A stretch of 64,000 nucleotides of DNA from Halicephalobus mephisto (GCA_009193035.1 SWDT01000002.1:310001-374000), one strand, 5' to 3'; positions 11,169 through 23,882 are shown, numbered from the stretch's first letter. Numbers and translations are program-made. Notes: generated from the sequence alone by a model not told the origin.

Positions 11169-12946
11169 ATGTTTGTTACTTACACTCTGGACCAGACGAA
11201 CTTCCCATCGTTGGAAGTTTCAGAAGACATGGAACTGGAGAACTTTTACGCTTTGATCAGCATGGAAACTCCGGTTCTTTCTGGAGTCAGCATGTCCGAC
11301 GTCTTCTTGATGATCAACGGAAACCGAGTTCCTTTGAATTCTGAGAATGTAAAGAAGACTCTGAAGGTGGTAGTTTTGATTTTTAATAATTTCGATATAT
11401 GGAATTTCAGGATGTCGGGATCTCCAATAACGATTTGATTTACGTCGGAGTTGCCCGTAGTCCTGCCCCAACTCAGAGACCTCCAGCTACCCCGGGGACT
11501 TCGACGGGCAGTACCGATGCTTCTCAACTCATTTCCCAACTGGTCAAGTCCATCAAAGTCCCACCGAAGACCGTCAAGAAACCAACCAATCCTGAGTTCA
11601 ATCCAGAATTACTGATGAACAACCCGGACTTCAGACAACAAGTGAAACGGATGTTCTTGGGGTTGGACAATAAAGTTGCTCAATTGAGACTCAAGGATCA
11701 GCATCCCAGAGCAGTAGAACAGTACTTGAAGGATCCACAGGATTTCGGTAAGTTTGAATTTTTCGGATTTTTATGTCAATCTTAGAATTCTGTGGATGCT
11801 GCCAGAGTTTCTGTGAAGCTTTGAACCGATGTATAAAACTGCAAATTCCAGAACTTTCTAAAGACTGGAAATTTGTGCTGAACTAATTTCGTAATATCAT
11901 CAATTTTTAATTTTTATCAATCTAATCCTGTTGAAACTTCTGAATTTCTGGAAAATCTTTAAAATCTCCCGAAATCCAACAGACACTTTTAAAATTAATA
12001 TATAGAATCAAAGGATTTAGAAAATCCTAGGAATTTTATAAAAATTGATTTTTATTTTTCGCATTATTGCAGTTGTTCGTTTCAGAAGCTTTTCTGAAGG
12101 CCATCATTGAAGATCGGAAGGATTTCTTCAGAAGACTCCAACTAACGGCTGATCCGACATCTCCAGAAGGCCAAGCTCTAATTGCGGAGTTTATCCGACA
12201 AGAAGTGAACAAAAAACAATATGAGCAAGCCATGAAGGACATGCCGGAGACGTTTATTCATTCCCATATGCTTTATATCAAGCTCAAAGTCAACGGAGTG
12301 GATACTATCGGATTCGTCGATTCTGGAGCTCAAGTAACTACTACTTCCCGTGGTCATGCTGAAAAATTCGGACTTACTCACATGATTGACAAATCGTTTG
12401 CTACAATTATTCGAGGAGTTGGAGGAGAACAAGTTTCTGAAGGCAGAATTCACTCGGCTGATCTTGAGATGAATGGTCACGTTATCAAAGCTCCCATGAC
12501 TGTTCTAGACCGATTTGGAGAAGATATCTTGATTGGTTTAGACACTATGAGAAGAAACAGAGCTGTAATCGATTTGAGCAAGAATTGCATCCGTTTTGGA
12601 GAAGTTGAAGTGCCTTTTTTGAACGAAAAAGAATATACTGATGAATGTCGTCGTCTTGGATTAAAAATCAACTTACCTCCTGATTATTTAGGTATAATTT
12701 TTAAATTTATTTGTTAATTTTAAAATAATTTTTTTAGAACCATTAAAAACTGAAGATGTTGATAATGCTAAAGTTGCTCATCTTGTTGAAATGGGATATG
12801 AAATTGAAGAAGCTACAAAAGCTCTAGCAAAATGTCAAAATGATCTTGCAAGTGCTGTACAAATGATTGAAACAGAACGTCAAGAATCCACTGCTGAAGC
12901 TGCTCGACATGCTGCAGAAAAATCAGAACCAATGGAACAAAATTAA
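11169..12946 (+). CDS. ddi-1: DDI1: ubiquitin-dependent aspartyl protease
   Basis: Four exons: 11169-11366, 11411-11747, 12086-12691, 12738-12946; 449 residues. An N-terminal ubiquitin-like domain (about 1-80) is followed by a linker and the helical domain (QDFEAFLKAIIEDR). The retropepsin-like domain carries the catalytic motif DSGAQ at about residue 257 and the supporting ILIGLDTMRR. A C-terminal UBA domain (VAHLVEMGYEIEEATKAL, about 387-420) completes the family's standard architecture. DDI1 proteins form dimeric proteases that cut heavily ubiquitinated substrates. In C. elegans DDI-1 activates the proteasome regulator SKN-1A/NRF1. The catalytic Asp and all domains are intact, so this should be an active cytosolic/nuclear enzyme. 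Confidence 0.95.
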
Positions 12947-13330
12947 TCTTTACACAAATTTGAAATTATTTGTTTTTAAAACCTCTGTATTTACTAATAT
13001 TGCTGATTTTTACATGTTAAAATCATTGGAAGGTAAAATTTATTTTTTTTACAATTTTCAAATCAAAATCCAGCCTTCCAAATTAGGCCTAAAGAACAAA
13101 TAACTACAACACAAAAAATGGCGATAAACATCGGAGTATCTATAAATGGATAATATTAACATCTCATAACTATGAAAACATCTGAAATCGAAATAAACAA
13201 ATTAGAAGAATGTTTTTGCGGCATGCTTCCTGTTCAATACTAAAGCCAAGCTGGGGAAAACAGGTAAACATCGCTATTTCCGTAGTTTGCAGAGAGAGGG
13301 GCCCGAGTACACTTCTCTTGGGAATGGTAA
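12947..13330. other. Convergent 3' region
   Basis: 3' ends of DDI1 (+) and the bZIP gene (-) face each other. I see only untranslated-type sequence, with A-rich stretches such as GAAATAAACAAATT. Confidence 0.5.
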
Positions 13331-15220
13331 TTACATCTCCAGGAGGAATTTAGGATCCTTTGGATGTTCAATGCCACAATTGCAGTTTCGACGATAGTGA
13401 TCAACGACCTTCACGTGATAGTCGTAGAATTCACGGAGACGTTTCTCCAACTGAGTTAGACGGTGCTCCTTCTCAGCCTGAAGAGCCTTAGCCTTCTCAC
13501 GAGATCTGCGGACAGCGTCGTTGTTCTTCTCGCGTTTCTGCTTATAAACCGGGTTGACCTTCTCAGTATCTGGCTTGATGCGGTATTTGCGAGGTGGTTT
13601 TTTGGTGGCTTGATTAACTCGCTGTTCGATTATGGCTGGATCAACGTATGTGGCCTGCAAAAATCTTGGGTTCGGTTTGGGAGTTCTCAGTGAACTTCTT
13701 AGAGCGAGTTCAAGCCCGTTTGAACCAATCTGACTCACCGGCGATTGTCCTGCCGGTGGGAAATCGTCCATTCCATCCATGCCCGGGTAAGTCATATCTT
13801 CCTCAAGGTATGACACTTCAGTCTTGACCGGGAAATTAGCAGTAGAAGAAGATGGATAACCAGAAGTGCTGGAAGTCGCGTAGTCTTGGTAGTAACCGTT
13901 GTCGTACGATGTATTTGCCTGCGGATGACTGGAAGAACTGAGCATTGGGTTCCTCATGTTGTTGTAAGTGTGTTCTGAAAAAAAGAAAGTTAATAAAAAC
14001 AATCCAAATTGAAAACATGGCAGACGCTCAAGTCTGAACGATCAAAGTTCGGATGGGTTGTTTACAGATCTTTGATCCTTTCTTCAGATCTACAGGGGAA
14101 ATTCCCTATGCAACATAACTAATTAAGGAAAACAAACTTACCAAAATCGTCGTAGGTTCCTGTCCCACCGAGAGCCAACTGGTTATATTGATAATTTTTC
14201 CAGAGTTTGTCTTTTGGGTCTTCCTGATTCGAGAGGGTGTTGGAATTATCCTGGTCCTGATCCTCTTCTCCAATATAGTCCAACAGATTGAAATTGGGAT
14301 CGTTATCCCAGTTCTGAAACATTTTTAGAATTACTACAACTCTTTAAAGAAAAAAGCGCGAATATTTTGCAGGAATTTTCGTTGTGGGATTACCACTAAA
14401 AAATAGTATCCGCCCTCTATTATTCGGAAAAAGTGGAAAATATAGCCAGTGTGGGATAAACAGGGTCTCGCGCCTTTGATGTTTGATTTTACGGTACTTA
14501 AAATTGATGTAAAACCAAATGGTTCCAGAGCATTCTAGTCCTTTTTTGATGATTCATCAGTGAAAAGTGATCGATTCTCATGAGTCAGACAAGGATCCCA
14601 GGGATGTTTAATAGCTTTCAAAAAATATAAAAAGTGTTTCTTTGTCTAACTCCCCCACTGGACTCTTGAGCAAAAATTCGTGGAAAAAACAAGATGAGCT
14701 TGTTCCCGAATGTTCTGGAAAATTTGGCCTTAAATTACCCCCCACGCTGTGATTCATTTTCGAGTTTTCTCCAAGGGGATTTTCGAAATCAGCTGATCTC
14801 AAAAGGACATTTTTAAAGTAAAAGAGATACGGGGAAAAGGAATTAGGGAAATAACTAATATTTTAGAAAACCGCGATTTCGAAATGGACCTTCGTAACGT
14901 CCAAAAGCACATGGAACTGGGTCGGGAAGCGGGTACAGGGACCTGGCTTCGAAACGATGACGCGTGATAGCGGAAGTGGGCTGGCCTTGCGATTTCGAAA
15001 TCGTTAAGGGATCAAAGACCACAAAATACTAAAAATTTATATATGAATAATGACTCACCTGAAAGTTACCAGAAGACGAGAGGTCACCACTGGCGCTTGA
15101 AAAAGCGCTAAAATTCTGAGCCTGATGATTAGAATTCATCTGTAAATTTTCAATCAACATTGGGTCGTGAATTGGTGATTTTTCGCGATGTAAAGAAAAA
15201 AGTGGAACACAAAAATCCAT
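13331..15220 (-). CDS. C/EBP-family bZIP transcription factor
   Basis: Three exons on the minus strand: 15220-15059, 14313-14142, 13974-13331; 325 residues. The N-terminal ~250 residues are Ser/Tyr/Asn-rich and acidic, typical of an activation region. Near residue 250 comes a basic region with the C/EBP-type signature KREKNNDAVRRSREKAK, then a heptad zipper (LTQLEKRLREFYDYHVKVV). It ends with a short Cys-containing tail (RNCNCGIEHPKDP). The family binds DNA as dimers and regulates stress and developmental genes. An internal ATG at 14322, in the intron just before exon 2 and in frame, could give a shorter isoform lacking the first 54 residues. Which C. elegans C/EBP or zip gene it corresponds to cannot be decided here. 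Confidence 0.85.
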
Positions 15221-15545
15221 TATTATATGTGATTTAAATTGTTAAATCACGGTAATTTTTTGTAGAGTTTCTAAACCCTGAAAATCCAGCAACAACAACT
15301 GAAACGACCAGTCCGAGCCGAAAACTGATGATGAAATAGGTCTAGAGCTTTCTGAGCGCGTGCGACGCAGCGCTGCCGGACAAACACCTGCCGTTAAGTG
15401 GACGCACAGATAGACGTCCTAGCCAATGAAATTTAAGGATGAATCAGCCGCCAGGGGCCCCGCCTTTTCTCTCTTGCAACGTTATTTTCGCGGAAGAGAC
15501 TCCAAAGAAAAAGATAAAATAACCCCTTCTAGAAGAATACCTATA

Positions 15546-15553
15546 TGACGTCA
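15546..15553. promoter_or_regulatory. Palindromic CRE/bZIP site TGACGTCA
   Basis: Exact TGACGTCA about 325 bp upstream of the C/EBP ATG. The octamer is the consensus for CREB/ATF-type dimers. The same octamer appears elsewhere in the window (for example near 18427, 23540 and 63519), so the position alone is weak evidence of function. Confidence 0.3.
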
Positions 15554-15879
15554 TTCAAAAGTGCTTTTTGACTGATTCTAAATTGGGATATAGTTAATAT
15601 AAAATCCCGATAATCCTTTATCCAAGTGCTCGGGATATGTTTACGTGACTTTAAAACGGCTTGTTTTGACAGTTTTCTTTGTTCATTTTGTTTTTCCAGA
15701 CTACGAAAAGGAGAACCTTGGTCTCGAGGTGGATAAAAAATCCTCAAATAAACAAGATTAGAAAATTACTCTTAAGACTACACTATCACAAAAAGCGGAA
15801 ATAAATTTTATTAAAAAATAGCTGCGGCGCAAAATTTCAAAGGTTCTAGAAAGTTTTAGGACTGTTGTCGGGGGTAGAA

Positions 15880-16340
15880 AGGACGAGTGGGGACAAGGCC
15901 GGTTGATCGCAGCAGTGATTGCCAGATTTACCACTTTCCTACTTTTAGTCGTTCTGCGCGGGAATTCAAAACTCCAAAAGTTACATAAACATTGGAAATT
16001 AAAACTTCCGCGATGTTGTCTCGACGCGGATTTCTAGAGGTTTTTAGGGAAGTTTAAACTTAGGTAAAAAGGAGCGAATCAATTTCACTAAGTAATTACC
16101 AAATTTATCATTTCCTACTTCCGTTCACTCTGCGCGGGAATTCAAAAACATCAAAAAAATCATGTTATTGCAAAAAAATAAAAAATAAAAATTTTCCGAC
16201 ACGAATTTCCAGAATTTTCTAGGAAATTTTAGGAACGTCGCGAAAGAGAAGAGGCGCGAGCGAGCACGGCGCGAGTCGATTTTGCCAGATTTACCGTTTT
16301 TTCCATCTCCACTCTCTTTGCGCGGGAGTTTAAAAATTCC
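15880..16340. repeat. Three copies of GCGCGGGAATTC dispersed element
   Basis: Each copy has a GAGCGAGT/GCGAGT-like start, then TTGCCAGATTTACCACTTT-like text and ends in CTCTGCGCGGGAATTCAAAA. Copies lie at about 15880-15970, 16072-16147 and 16250-16336. Relatives occur at 44.4, 50.3, 50.5, 51.7, 56.6, 56.8, 57.9, 63.1 and 63.2 kb, in both orientations. Confidence 0.65.
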
Positions 16341-16699
16341 AAAAATACTCATTTTTAAAAATTATAGTTTTTTAAAAAATAATAAAATAATCAACATTGT
16401 CATGTGCAGAGGAAAATCAGACTGACGTCAGAGATCATTCGAGAATACTGGATATTGCTTGATTTTTTCGTTTAACTGGAAATAAATTGGAAAATCTGGT
16501 CGAGCTAAAAAGTACGTGGGAAAAATACGGTCTCCTTAGTGATCTCTGTGGAGGCATGACAAGCCAGACTTGGCCTTTTGGCCGAAAACTTGAGCAAAGA
16601 ACAATGTTTTTATTAAAGCGAATAAAAAACTCGTTTTCAGCAAGCTGTTTCATTTATGGTTTTCAAATCATAAATATTTTCAGAACTATACAGACTTAA

Positions 16700-17700
16700 T
16701 TGAATAAAAAAATTATAATCTTTGATCTCCAAGGGAAAAGTTGCGTCAGGACAAATTTTACAACAAAGATTTTTATTTTTTTTATGATTTTTGAAAGTTT
16801 TTAGGATCACGTAGACAAGGAAGATTATCATCTTTGGTCTCGAGTGGAAAATTCGTGTCGAGACAATCTTTGAGTTTTTTAATAAAAACTCTTATTTTTT
16901 AAAAGAACATGACTTTCGAAACTTTAGGATCATGTAGACAAAAAATTGTCATCTTTGGTCCCGAGTGGAAAACTCTGAAAATTCGTGTCGAGACAATTTT
17001 GGAGTTTTTTTAATAAAAAGTCTTATTTTAAAAAAATGATTTTTGAAACTTTAGGATCATGTAGACAAAAAAATTGTCATCTTTGGTCCCGAGTGGAAAA
17101 CTCCGAAAATTCGCGTCGGGATTATTTTTCGGATTTTTTTGATAAATATTTCTATTTTCGCAATAATATAATTTTAGGATTTACAAGATGATTTTTGAAG
17201 TGTTCTAAAACTATGTAAACAAAAATTCTGTAATCTTTGGTCTCAAAGCGAAAATTACAAAATTCGTGTTGAGACAATTTTCAGAATTTTGTTAGAAATT
17301 TTTTTTAATTTTTGAATTTTCTAGAATTAAGCAAAAAATTGTAGTTTTTGATTTCGAGCAAAAAATCACAAAATTTGTGTTGAGATAATTTTTATTTTTT
17401 TTTGATGATTTTTGGATTTTCTAGAATTAAATAAAGTTTTTTTTATTATTTTCAGTCTCGATTGGAAAATTTAGAAAATTTAAATTTTTTATAATTAAAT
17501 AAACGTTTTTTTATTTTTTTTCGGTCTCGATTGGAAAATTTAGAAAAATTAATATTAAAAATTTTTTATTTTTTTCGGTCTCTATTGGAAAAATTTTTAT
17601 TTTTTTTTGGTCTCGATTGGAAAATTAAAAAAATTAACATTGAAAATTTTTTATTTTTTTCGGTCTCGATTGGAAAATTTCAAAAAATTCGTGTCGGGAT
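16700..17700. repeat. Array of dispersed GTGTCGAGAC elements
   Basis: About seven diverged copies of a unit containing CATCTTTGGTCTCGAGTGGA, AAAATTCGTGTCGAGACAAT and a long T-run, followed by TTTGAAACTTTAGGATCATG. Related single copies occur at 2.4, 4.7-5.3, 25.0, 28.1, 53.9 and 56.5 kb. Confidence 0.65.
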
Positions 17701-18829
17701 ATTTAAAAAATTTTACTGCGAAGATCCCTATATTTGTAATTATGTGATAAAAACTCGCCTGATTCATAGGTCTCATCATAGAAGACGCAAACGGTCGTTG
17801 GTTGAATGATTGACGTGATGCGAACATCGTTATTGATCTTGAAAAAAATTTTATATTTTATAAATTCAAAAATATCTTCCAAAACGTGATCACGTAAAAT
17901 TTTCGAGAATAATGAAGCCGGACCGGGGCTTCTCGGGGTTGTTTTTAAAGCCACAAAGCACAGGGGCGGGCCGTCGGTCGTCCAAACAAAACTATTTTCG
18001 ACTATTTTTTCTATTTTCAGAACAGCTCATGACCTAAAGCCGTCAAGAATCCAATTACGTAGTTCTTAAAAAACGTCAAATTTCCGGAAAAATGATTTTT
18101 TTTAAAAACTAAATTTTAAAAATTGCGTAAAATTGTGCAATCCGAAAAATCGATAAAAATAGAGATTTCAATGATCACGCACAAACTATAAACGAAACCA
18201 GAAAAATTTGAATATTATTTATGAAAATTTAAATTTTTTTAATTAAAAATGTTTTTTTTGTGTTTTTAGGTACAGTAAGTTTGGAAAAGTTGATTTTTCT
18301 CAATTTTGCTTTGGAGGACTTCAGAAGGCCACTTCCCGGACTCAACCTTGGAAGTGCTTCTGAAATTACTGTAGAATTAGAAATCTGTAAAAAATCACTT
18401 TTAAATTTCATTTTTGAGACGATTCTGACGTCATTGTGGAATTTGAAAATTTTAAAAAATTATTTTTAATTCTAAAACTCTTTTTTGAAGATACTGTAGA
18501 TTTTGAAAAATTAGAAAATTACTTTTTAAATTTTATTTTAGAAATATTTTCCAAAATTACTGTAGATTTAAAAATTTGGAAGTTTTTAATTTTATTTTTA
18601 AATTGTTTTCTAAAGTTACCGTATAATGAGAGAAGCTCCAGAAGGTCAGTCTGCTTTGGAGACGTCCCCGAAGTTATTGTGTATTTTAAAATCCCCTCAA
18701 GGAATACCGTAAAATAATGCGAAAATTTTCAATTTCTACACGACAAAGTATACTGTAATTTTTTATAAACAGAATTTTAAATTTTTTCGATAATTAAAAA
18801 TTAATTTTTTTTCACTAATATCTTTATTT

Positions 18830-19100
18830 TAATTTTCCAAGGTTACGGTAATTTTTTAGAATTACTGTAATTTCCTAAAATTACGGTAACTTCTTAGAAT
18901 TACTGTAATTTTCCAAGGTTACGGTAATTTTTTAGAATTACTGTAATTTTCCAAGGTTACGGTAATTTCTTAGAATTACTGTAATTTCCTAAAATCATGG
19001 TAACTTCTTAGAATTACTATGGTTTTCCAAGGTTACGGTAATTTCTTAGAATTACTATGATTTTCCAAGGTTACGGTAACTTCTTAGAATTACTGTGATT
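18830..19100. repeat. TTACGGTAATTT tandem repeat
   Basis: About six to seven imperfect copies of a ~40-bp unit: CCAAGGTTACGGTAATTT, then TTAGAATTACTGTAATTTT. The alternating ACGGTAA and TTACTGTAA words give the array internal dyad symmetry. Confidence 0.7.
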
Positions 19101-19199
19101 TTTTCGAAATTTTTTAGCTGGGAAAACTAGAAATATTTTTGTTGAGAGTCCAGACAGTTTTTCATCTGCCGAACTTTGTTTTGATTTTTTGTAACAAAT

Positions 19200-19830
19200 T
19201 TGGTCGACAAATAATAAAAAAATTTGGGAAAGTCTGGCACCGGTGAAAGTCGGAATAGAACAGGCAATTCGAAAAAATTCATTAACAATTATGGCGAAAA
19301 TTGGCTGTACATTTGATCCCGGAACGAAATTTTTATTAATGATTTTTTAAAATAAATTTGGTGAAAAATTTTGGAAAATCTGGCATTCATGGCACCAGAA
19401 AAGCGAAACTAAGACAAACAATCCCAAAAAGGTCATTAGCAATCGAAGTATTGTGGTAAAAACTGGCTGCACATCTGGTCCTGGAATGAACTTAACCAAC
19501 ATTTGATATTTTTCAAAGCAAATTTGGTAAAAAATAAAAAATTTGGAAAAAAGTGAAAAATATTGGAAAATTTGGTAAAAAAATAAAAAATCTGGAAAAT
19601 CTGTCAAAAAACAGAAAATCTGGAAAATCTAGCAAAAAAGTGAAAAATATTGGAAAATTTGGTAAAAAAACTGGAAAATGTTTGGAAAATTTGGCAAGGA
19701 AATGGACCAGAGAGAACGGAACTAGGACAAATAATCCTGAAAAAGTGAAAAGCAATCAAGGAAATACAATCAAAACTGATCATGCATTCGGTCCCGGAAC
19801 GAAATTTCCACTACTCGTTCGTTGATAATT
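19200..19830. repeat. Diverged ~170-bp repeat, three units
   Basis: Units ending in GGTCCCGGAACGAAATTT-like text occur near 19330, 19485 and 19805. Each is preceded by AAAACTGGCTGCACAT-like sequence and a GAAAATCTGGCA start. The central part also holds short TGGAAAATTTGG subrepeats. Frames across it are by-products of the repeat. Confidence 0.5.
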
Positions 19831-20639
19831 TTTTATATTTTCTATTTTTGTAGCACTTATTTATATCATTTTTTCTCTTGAAATTATTTCGAAATCTGTA
19901 ATTTTAAAATAGTAAATACAATTCCACCCTCACCACCCTCTAATTACTCTCAAAAAAGTATTTCGAAATCTCCTAGCACGTGCAGCTCTGAGAACGTGTT
20001 TGCTTACAATTCCTATTTTGTGCCTTTCTAGAATTCAGCTGGCTGCCGGGAAACGGCCATGTTGATGTTTTTGTGCCGTTGTTGACTGGTCTTTTACAAG
20101 TGCACTTTGAGCCCTTGGCAGACACAAACAAAGCTAAAAAGGTCGAGGGATAAGAATTATCCCAAAGTGGAAGAGCACCAGAAACCAAATGACGCAGTTT
20201 CTAAAACTTCCCCAGACAGCGTAATCCTTTGAAGAAAATTCCAAAGTTTTTAATGTTGATCTTTGTTCTTTTTTAATTGTGTTTAAATCCGGTTGTTGGG
20301 GCCCTTGATGGAACTACAACCTCATGAGGATAATTGAGTTCCTTGTTCTCTCCAAACATCTGGCGGAAATGCTTTGAATTTAATTTTTTCAAAGCATAAA
20401 TCACCAATGGAAGCCGTCATGGACAGGACAAAAAACGACAAAACTGTCCCATTGCCAGAAAAGCCGTTTATTTTGGAAAGCCCAAGGATCGTCTTCGATG
20501 AGACCTTTAAATCCCATTTTTAACCAAAAAAAACTGGGCCATTGTCGGTTTCGTTTGGCTGAAGATGGACATTTTTTGCCAAAGGTCACAAAAATGCACT
20601 TTTACAATTTTGGAAACAAAGAAAGTCTGGGAAAAAATG

Positions 20640-21020
20640 GAAATTGATGCCATTTTTTAGAATTTAAAAAAAAATAAATTATTTAAAAAAATTTAAAAAT
20701 AAATTATTAAAAAAAATTAAAAATTAATTTATTTTTAAAATTTCAAAATAAATTTATTTAAAAAAAATGATTTTATTTAAAAAAATAAATTTATTTAAAA
20801 AAATTTAAAATTAAAAAATAAATTTATTTAAAATTAAAAATAAATTTATTTTAAAAAATTTAAAATTAAAAAATAAATTTATTTTAAAAAATTTAAAAGT
20901 AACTTTGTTTTTAAATTTTTTAAAAGTAACTTTATTTTAAAAATTTATTTATTTTGAAATTTTTGAGTTTTTTGCCCTGAGGGTTTTTGAGATTTTTTAA
21001 TAAGTAATTTTTGAAGCAAA
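20640..21020. repeat. A/T low-complexity tract
   Basis: Repeats of AATAAATTTATTTAAAAAAA and related words; no coding signal. Confidence 0.6.
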
Positions 21021-21856
21021 TTTTACAAAAAATAAACTAGACGAAGTCTCGTGGATTCCCCGAGAAAGTTGAATGACTTTGTGGATCAGAAATCACTAGA
21101 ATTGTTTTTCAAAAACATGGTGTTTTTCCAAAAATTGTTGCAGAGAAAATTCAAAAACAAACCGGGACTAACTCGAAAAAAGAAAAAACTGACCTCGATA
21201 AAGGCAATTTTTGCATTATTGACATTTTCATTTTTACAAATTAAGAAAAATAAAAAAGTAAAAAACAATTTAAAAAAAAATAAAAAAAAAACAAAAATAT
21301 TTAAAATTAAAAAAAATAAAAAACTTTGAAAATAGAAAATTTTTAAAATAAATAATTTTTATGGAATTCCAGAAAATTCTAGAATTTTATTTTTTTATAA
21401 AAATTAAGTTTTTATAAAATTATTTCAGAATAAATTTTTAAAATTTAAAATTTATTTTTAAAAATCTTAGAATTTTAAATTTTAATTAAATTTTAAAATG
21501 TTTCAATTTTTTGTAGATTTTTAAGTAATTAAAAGATTTCTGAAATTCTGAAAAATTTTTAAATTTCTCATTAAAAAATAAAAAAATCCACAAAAAACAA
21601 TAAAATTTCTTATTTTATAAATTTTACAACAACAACTAAAAAAATATTTAAAATTCCAAATATTTTCAAAAAACTTCAACTTTCAAATTCCGTTTTCAAA
21701 CATTTCCAAAAATTTCTACTTTACTGAAAAATTTATTTTTTTAAATCGAAAAAATTATTAGAAACAATCTCGCGTGCACAAAGCTTGAATTATATCTCTG
21801 GAAATAAAAATGAGCAATCAGTAAGACCCTCAGACAAGCTCATAAAAGGCATTCAA

Positions 21857-22927
21857 CTACTGTTTCTTTTCCTTCTTGTCGTCTTCGCTTTCACTCTCGC
21901 TTTCTTCACGAATGTCGTCCAGAGATCCGCTTTTGGTCGATTCGTATCCGATCTTCAGAAGGACATACGTCCAGAAAACATGCAAAACGACCAAAAGACA
22001 GAGCATTCCGGCACAGACTCTGGCGACGACCGGACGTTGAGTCAAGTTTTCCCATCTAAAGTCTTTTTGGATCATTGGCGGAGCGCTGAAGATGACGGAA
22101 TGGATCACCCAGAAGGGATAATAGATCAATCTGCTTCCAATCCACGTAAGCATGAAGACAACATAGAGGATCGTCAGCGCAGTTTCCCATTTGGCATAAC
22201 GGAAAAGTTTCCCAAGTTCACTAAAATCCACAAAATTATAAAAATTGAACGGAATGACTCACATAAAGACATCTCCAACGTCATGAGAGAAGAGCACAAG
22301 AGTCCCGACTCTGATAAAGTTGATGGAGAAACTCAAAGACAAGAGACCGATAGTGACTATGTGGTGAAGACACATTTGGAAGAAATCCGACCGTCTGACG
22401 TCGAAAACGATAGTACTGAAATTTAAAAATAATGTTTTATATAAAAATCAGACTTGCCTGAATAAAAGCGACCAGTAAAACCCAGTTTCAACGATGTAGT
22501 ACCACCAGACTTGGTCGGAGACGTGCTGGTAGGGGTAGTCTCTCCAGCAGCTCTCGACATCGTACAATTGGGGTTCGTTTCTGAGCACAAAGTACCCGGA
22601 AGTGAAGGCAATAATATAGTAAGTGAATCTCCAAGCGGTTTCGGCCACTCGTTTGAACTTTTTGTTCCCAGCAAATCCGAGGAATAAATGTCCCACAATT
22701 CTTTGGACGAGCGACTCTTTGCTAGTATCGATCCATCCAAAAATAGCTCCAATCGGCAAAAAAACAAATGATTCTATTAAAATTCTTAAAATCAATAAAA
22801 TTGCTCCAATCAGAATGGTGTACTGCAATTCCGCGGGATGGGGGTACCTGATAGTGGAGTTGCTCGTAAAAGTCTCCCATGTCACGCCTTCGGGAAGCCA
22901 GAACTGTTCATCCCAGAAACCCACCAT
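21857..22927 (-). CDS. Ceramide synthase (TLC/Lag1 family, HYL-type)
   Basis: Three exons on the minus strand: 22927-22458, 22415-22263, 22220-21857; 328 residues, close to typical HYL/LAG1 lengths. Several hydrophobic segments span a TLC domain. The Lag1 motif is present: two adjacent His at about residues 174-175 in MCLHHIVTIGLLSLS, and downstream LFSHDVGDVFIELGK. The C terminus is strongly acidic (EESESESEDDKKEKK), as in many family members. The enzyme N-acylates sphingoid bases with fatty acyl-CoA in the ER membrane. Intron 1 uses a GC donor (AG|GCAAGT): this is the only junction that preserves the conserved frame. The start ATG follows a TTTTCAG acceptor by 6 nt, consistent with trans-splicing. 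Assignment among hyl-1, hyl-2 and lagr-1 is not possible from sequence memory alone. Confidence 0.9.
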
Positions 22928-23882
22928 CTGTGTCTGAAAACTCGATATATAAAAACTTTTCATATATCAATTCCACGTAGATACACAAGAACACACGGGA
23001 AACTAATTAGGAAAACTGAAGTCAAGACTACAAGTGCACCTGGCAACGAAAAACGGAGAACGAAGACCAGTCGACAGTTCTGTCTGAAAGGGAAATAATT
23101 TTTTATATAAAATTGATCGAAATTCGGACCGTTGAGTAGTCAATTAACTTAAAACAGATAAAAATATAATAAATACAAACAAAAAGGTGTGAAATGACCA
23201 AAAAACAAGGATTTATTTGAGGAAACGCGAGGTTGTGCAAACAAGAAAAGCCCGCGAAAACGGATCTGTAGGTAAGCTTCCAAAGCGGCATCTGTTCTGT
23301 ATTTCTGTCATCTCTGTCATCTTACAATTACAAAAATACTATTAACAGCACTAATAACTCTAAAAAATAAAAAGTGATAAATTTCCTAAAAAAAAAGAAA
23401 ATCAAAGGCTTACGTGTCTGGTCCATCTGATAAAAATTCCCTAAAAACCGATAACTTCTTTAACATCGGATGAATTACAGGGGACAAGAAATTCCAGTGA
23501 TTCATAGTTCACTAGAATAGAAAAAGCACAACTTTAATCGATGACGTCATTCGCGAATAAATTGAATGAAAGAATAAACAATACCAAACAGTACACTTTT
23601 CAAAGTTCTTCATTCGCATAATTGCCCGTCAATCTAATCTTATCTAGAAGAAACGGGGCCGAGTGTGGTAACCGACCCCGATCTTTTTTGTGGCACCCGT
23701 TTTGCCGTGGAGGTTTGTGCACTTTTAGGTTCCATGAGGAAAAAACTTTTGTGGCACCCGTTTTGCCGTGAAAGTTTGCGCACTTTTGATTCTTATAGGG
23801 AAAATTGGGCCGATCTGAATCACAGATTTCGAAATACTTATTTTTACAATTAAATTAATTTTTTTAATATTTTAGATTAGCT
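22928..23882. other. Divergent intergenic region
   Basis: Lies between the ceramide synthase (-) and the Hsp70-like gene (+). On the minus strand a small exon-like frame at 23466-23414 (MLKKLSVFREFLSDGPDT, ending at a GTAAGC donor) may belong to an unrecognised short gene or an upstream exon. A frame at 23291-23103 is hydrophobic and unconvincing. Bases 23690-23800 hold a ~60-bp direct duplication with GTGGCACCCGTTTTGCCGTG. Confidence 0.4.
23414..23466 (-). other. Possible small coding exon, unrecognised
   Basis: On the minus strand, ATG at 23466 opens 17 codons that read like ordinary soluble protein and end at a good donor, AC|GTAAGCC. Candidate partner exons lie at about 23320-23100 but give only hydrophobic or short frames. 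It may be an N-terminal exon of a short gene. Evidence is weak. Confidence 0.2.

Larger units (their letters stand above)
15221..21856. other. 6.6-kb repeat-rich intergenic region
   Basis: No gene recognised on either strand. Contents in order: likely C/EBP promoter (15221-15550); three copies of the GCGCGGGAATTC dispersed element (about 15880-16340); an array of GTGTCGAGAC/GGTCTCGAGTGG elements (16700-17700); a TTACGGTAATTT repeat (18830-19100); a diverged ~170-bp repeat (19200-19830); unique sequence of moderate GC at 19970-20600 with no open frame; and A/T low-complexity DNA (20640-21020 and 21230-21750). Confidence 0.55.

Noticed and set aside
12086..12691. Retroviral-type protease domain suggesting an endogenous retroelement
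   Set aside because: It sits between ubiquitin-like/helical and UBA domains in the standard DDI1 architecture, a cellular gene.
19347..19825. Frames of 80-90 codons on both strands
   Set aside because: They lie in a diverged ~170-bp repeat and read as Phe/Leu or Lys/Asn repeats.
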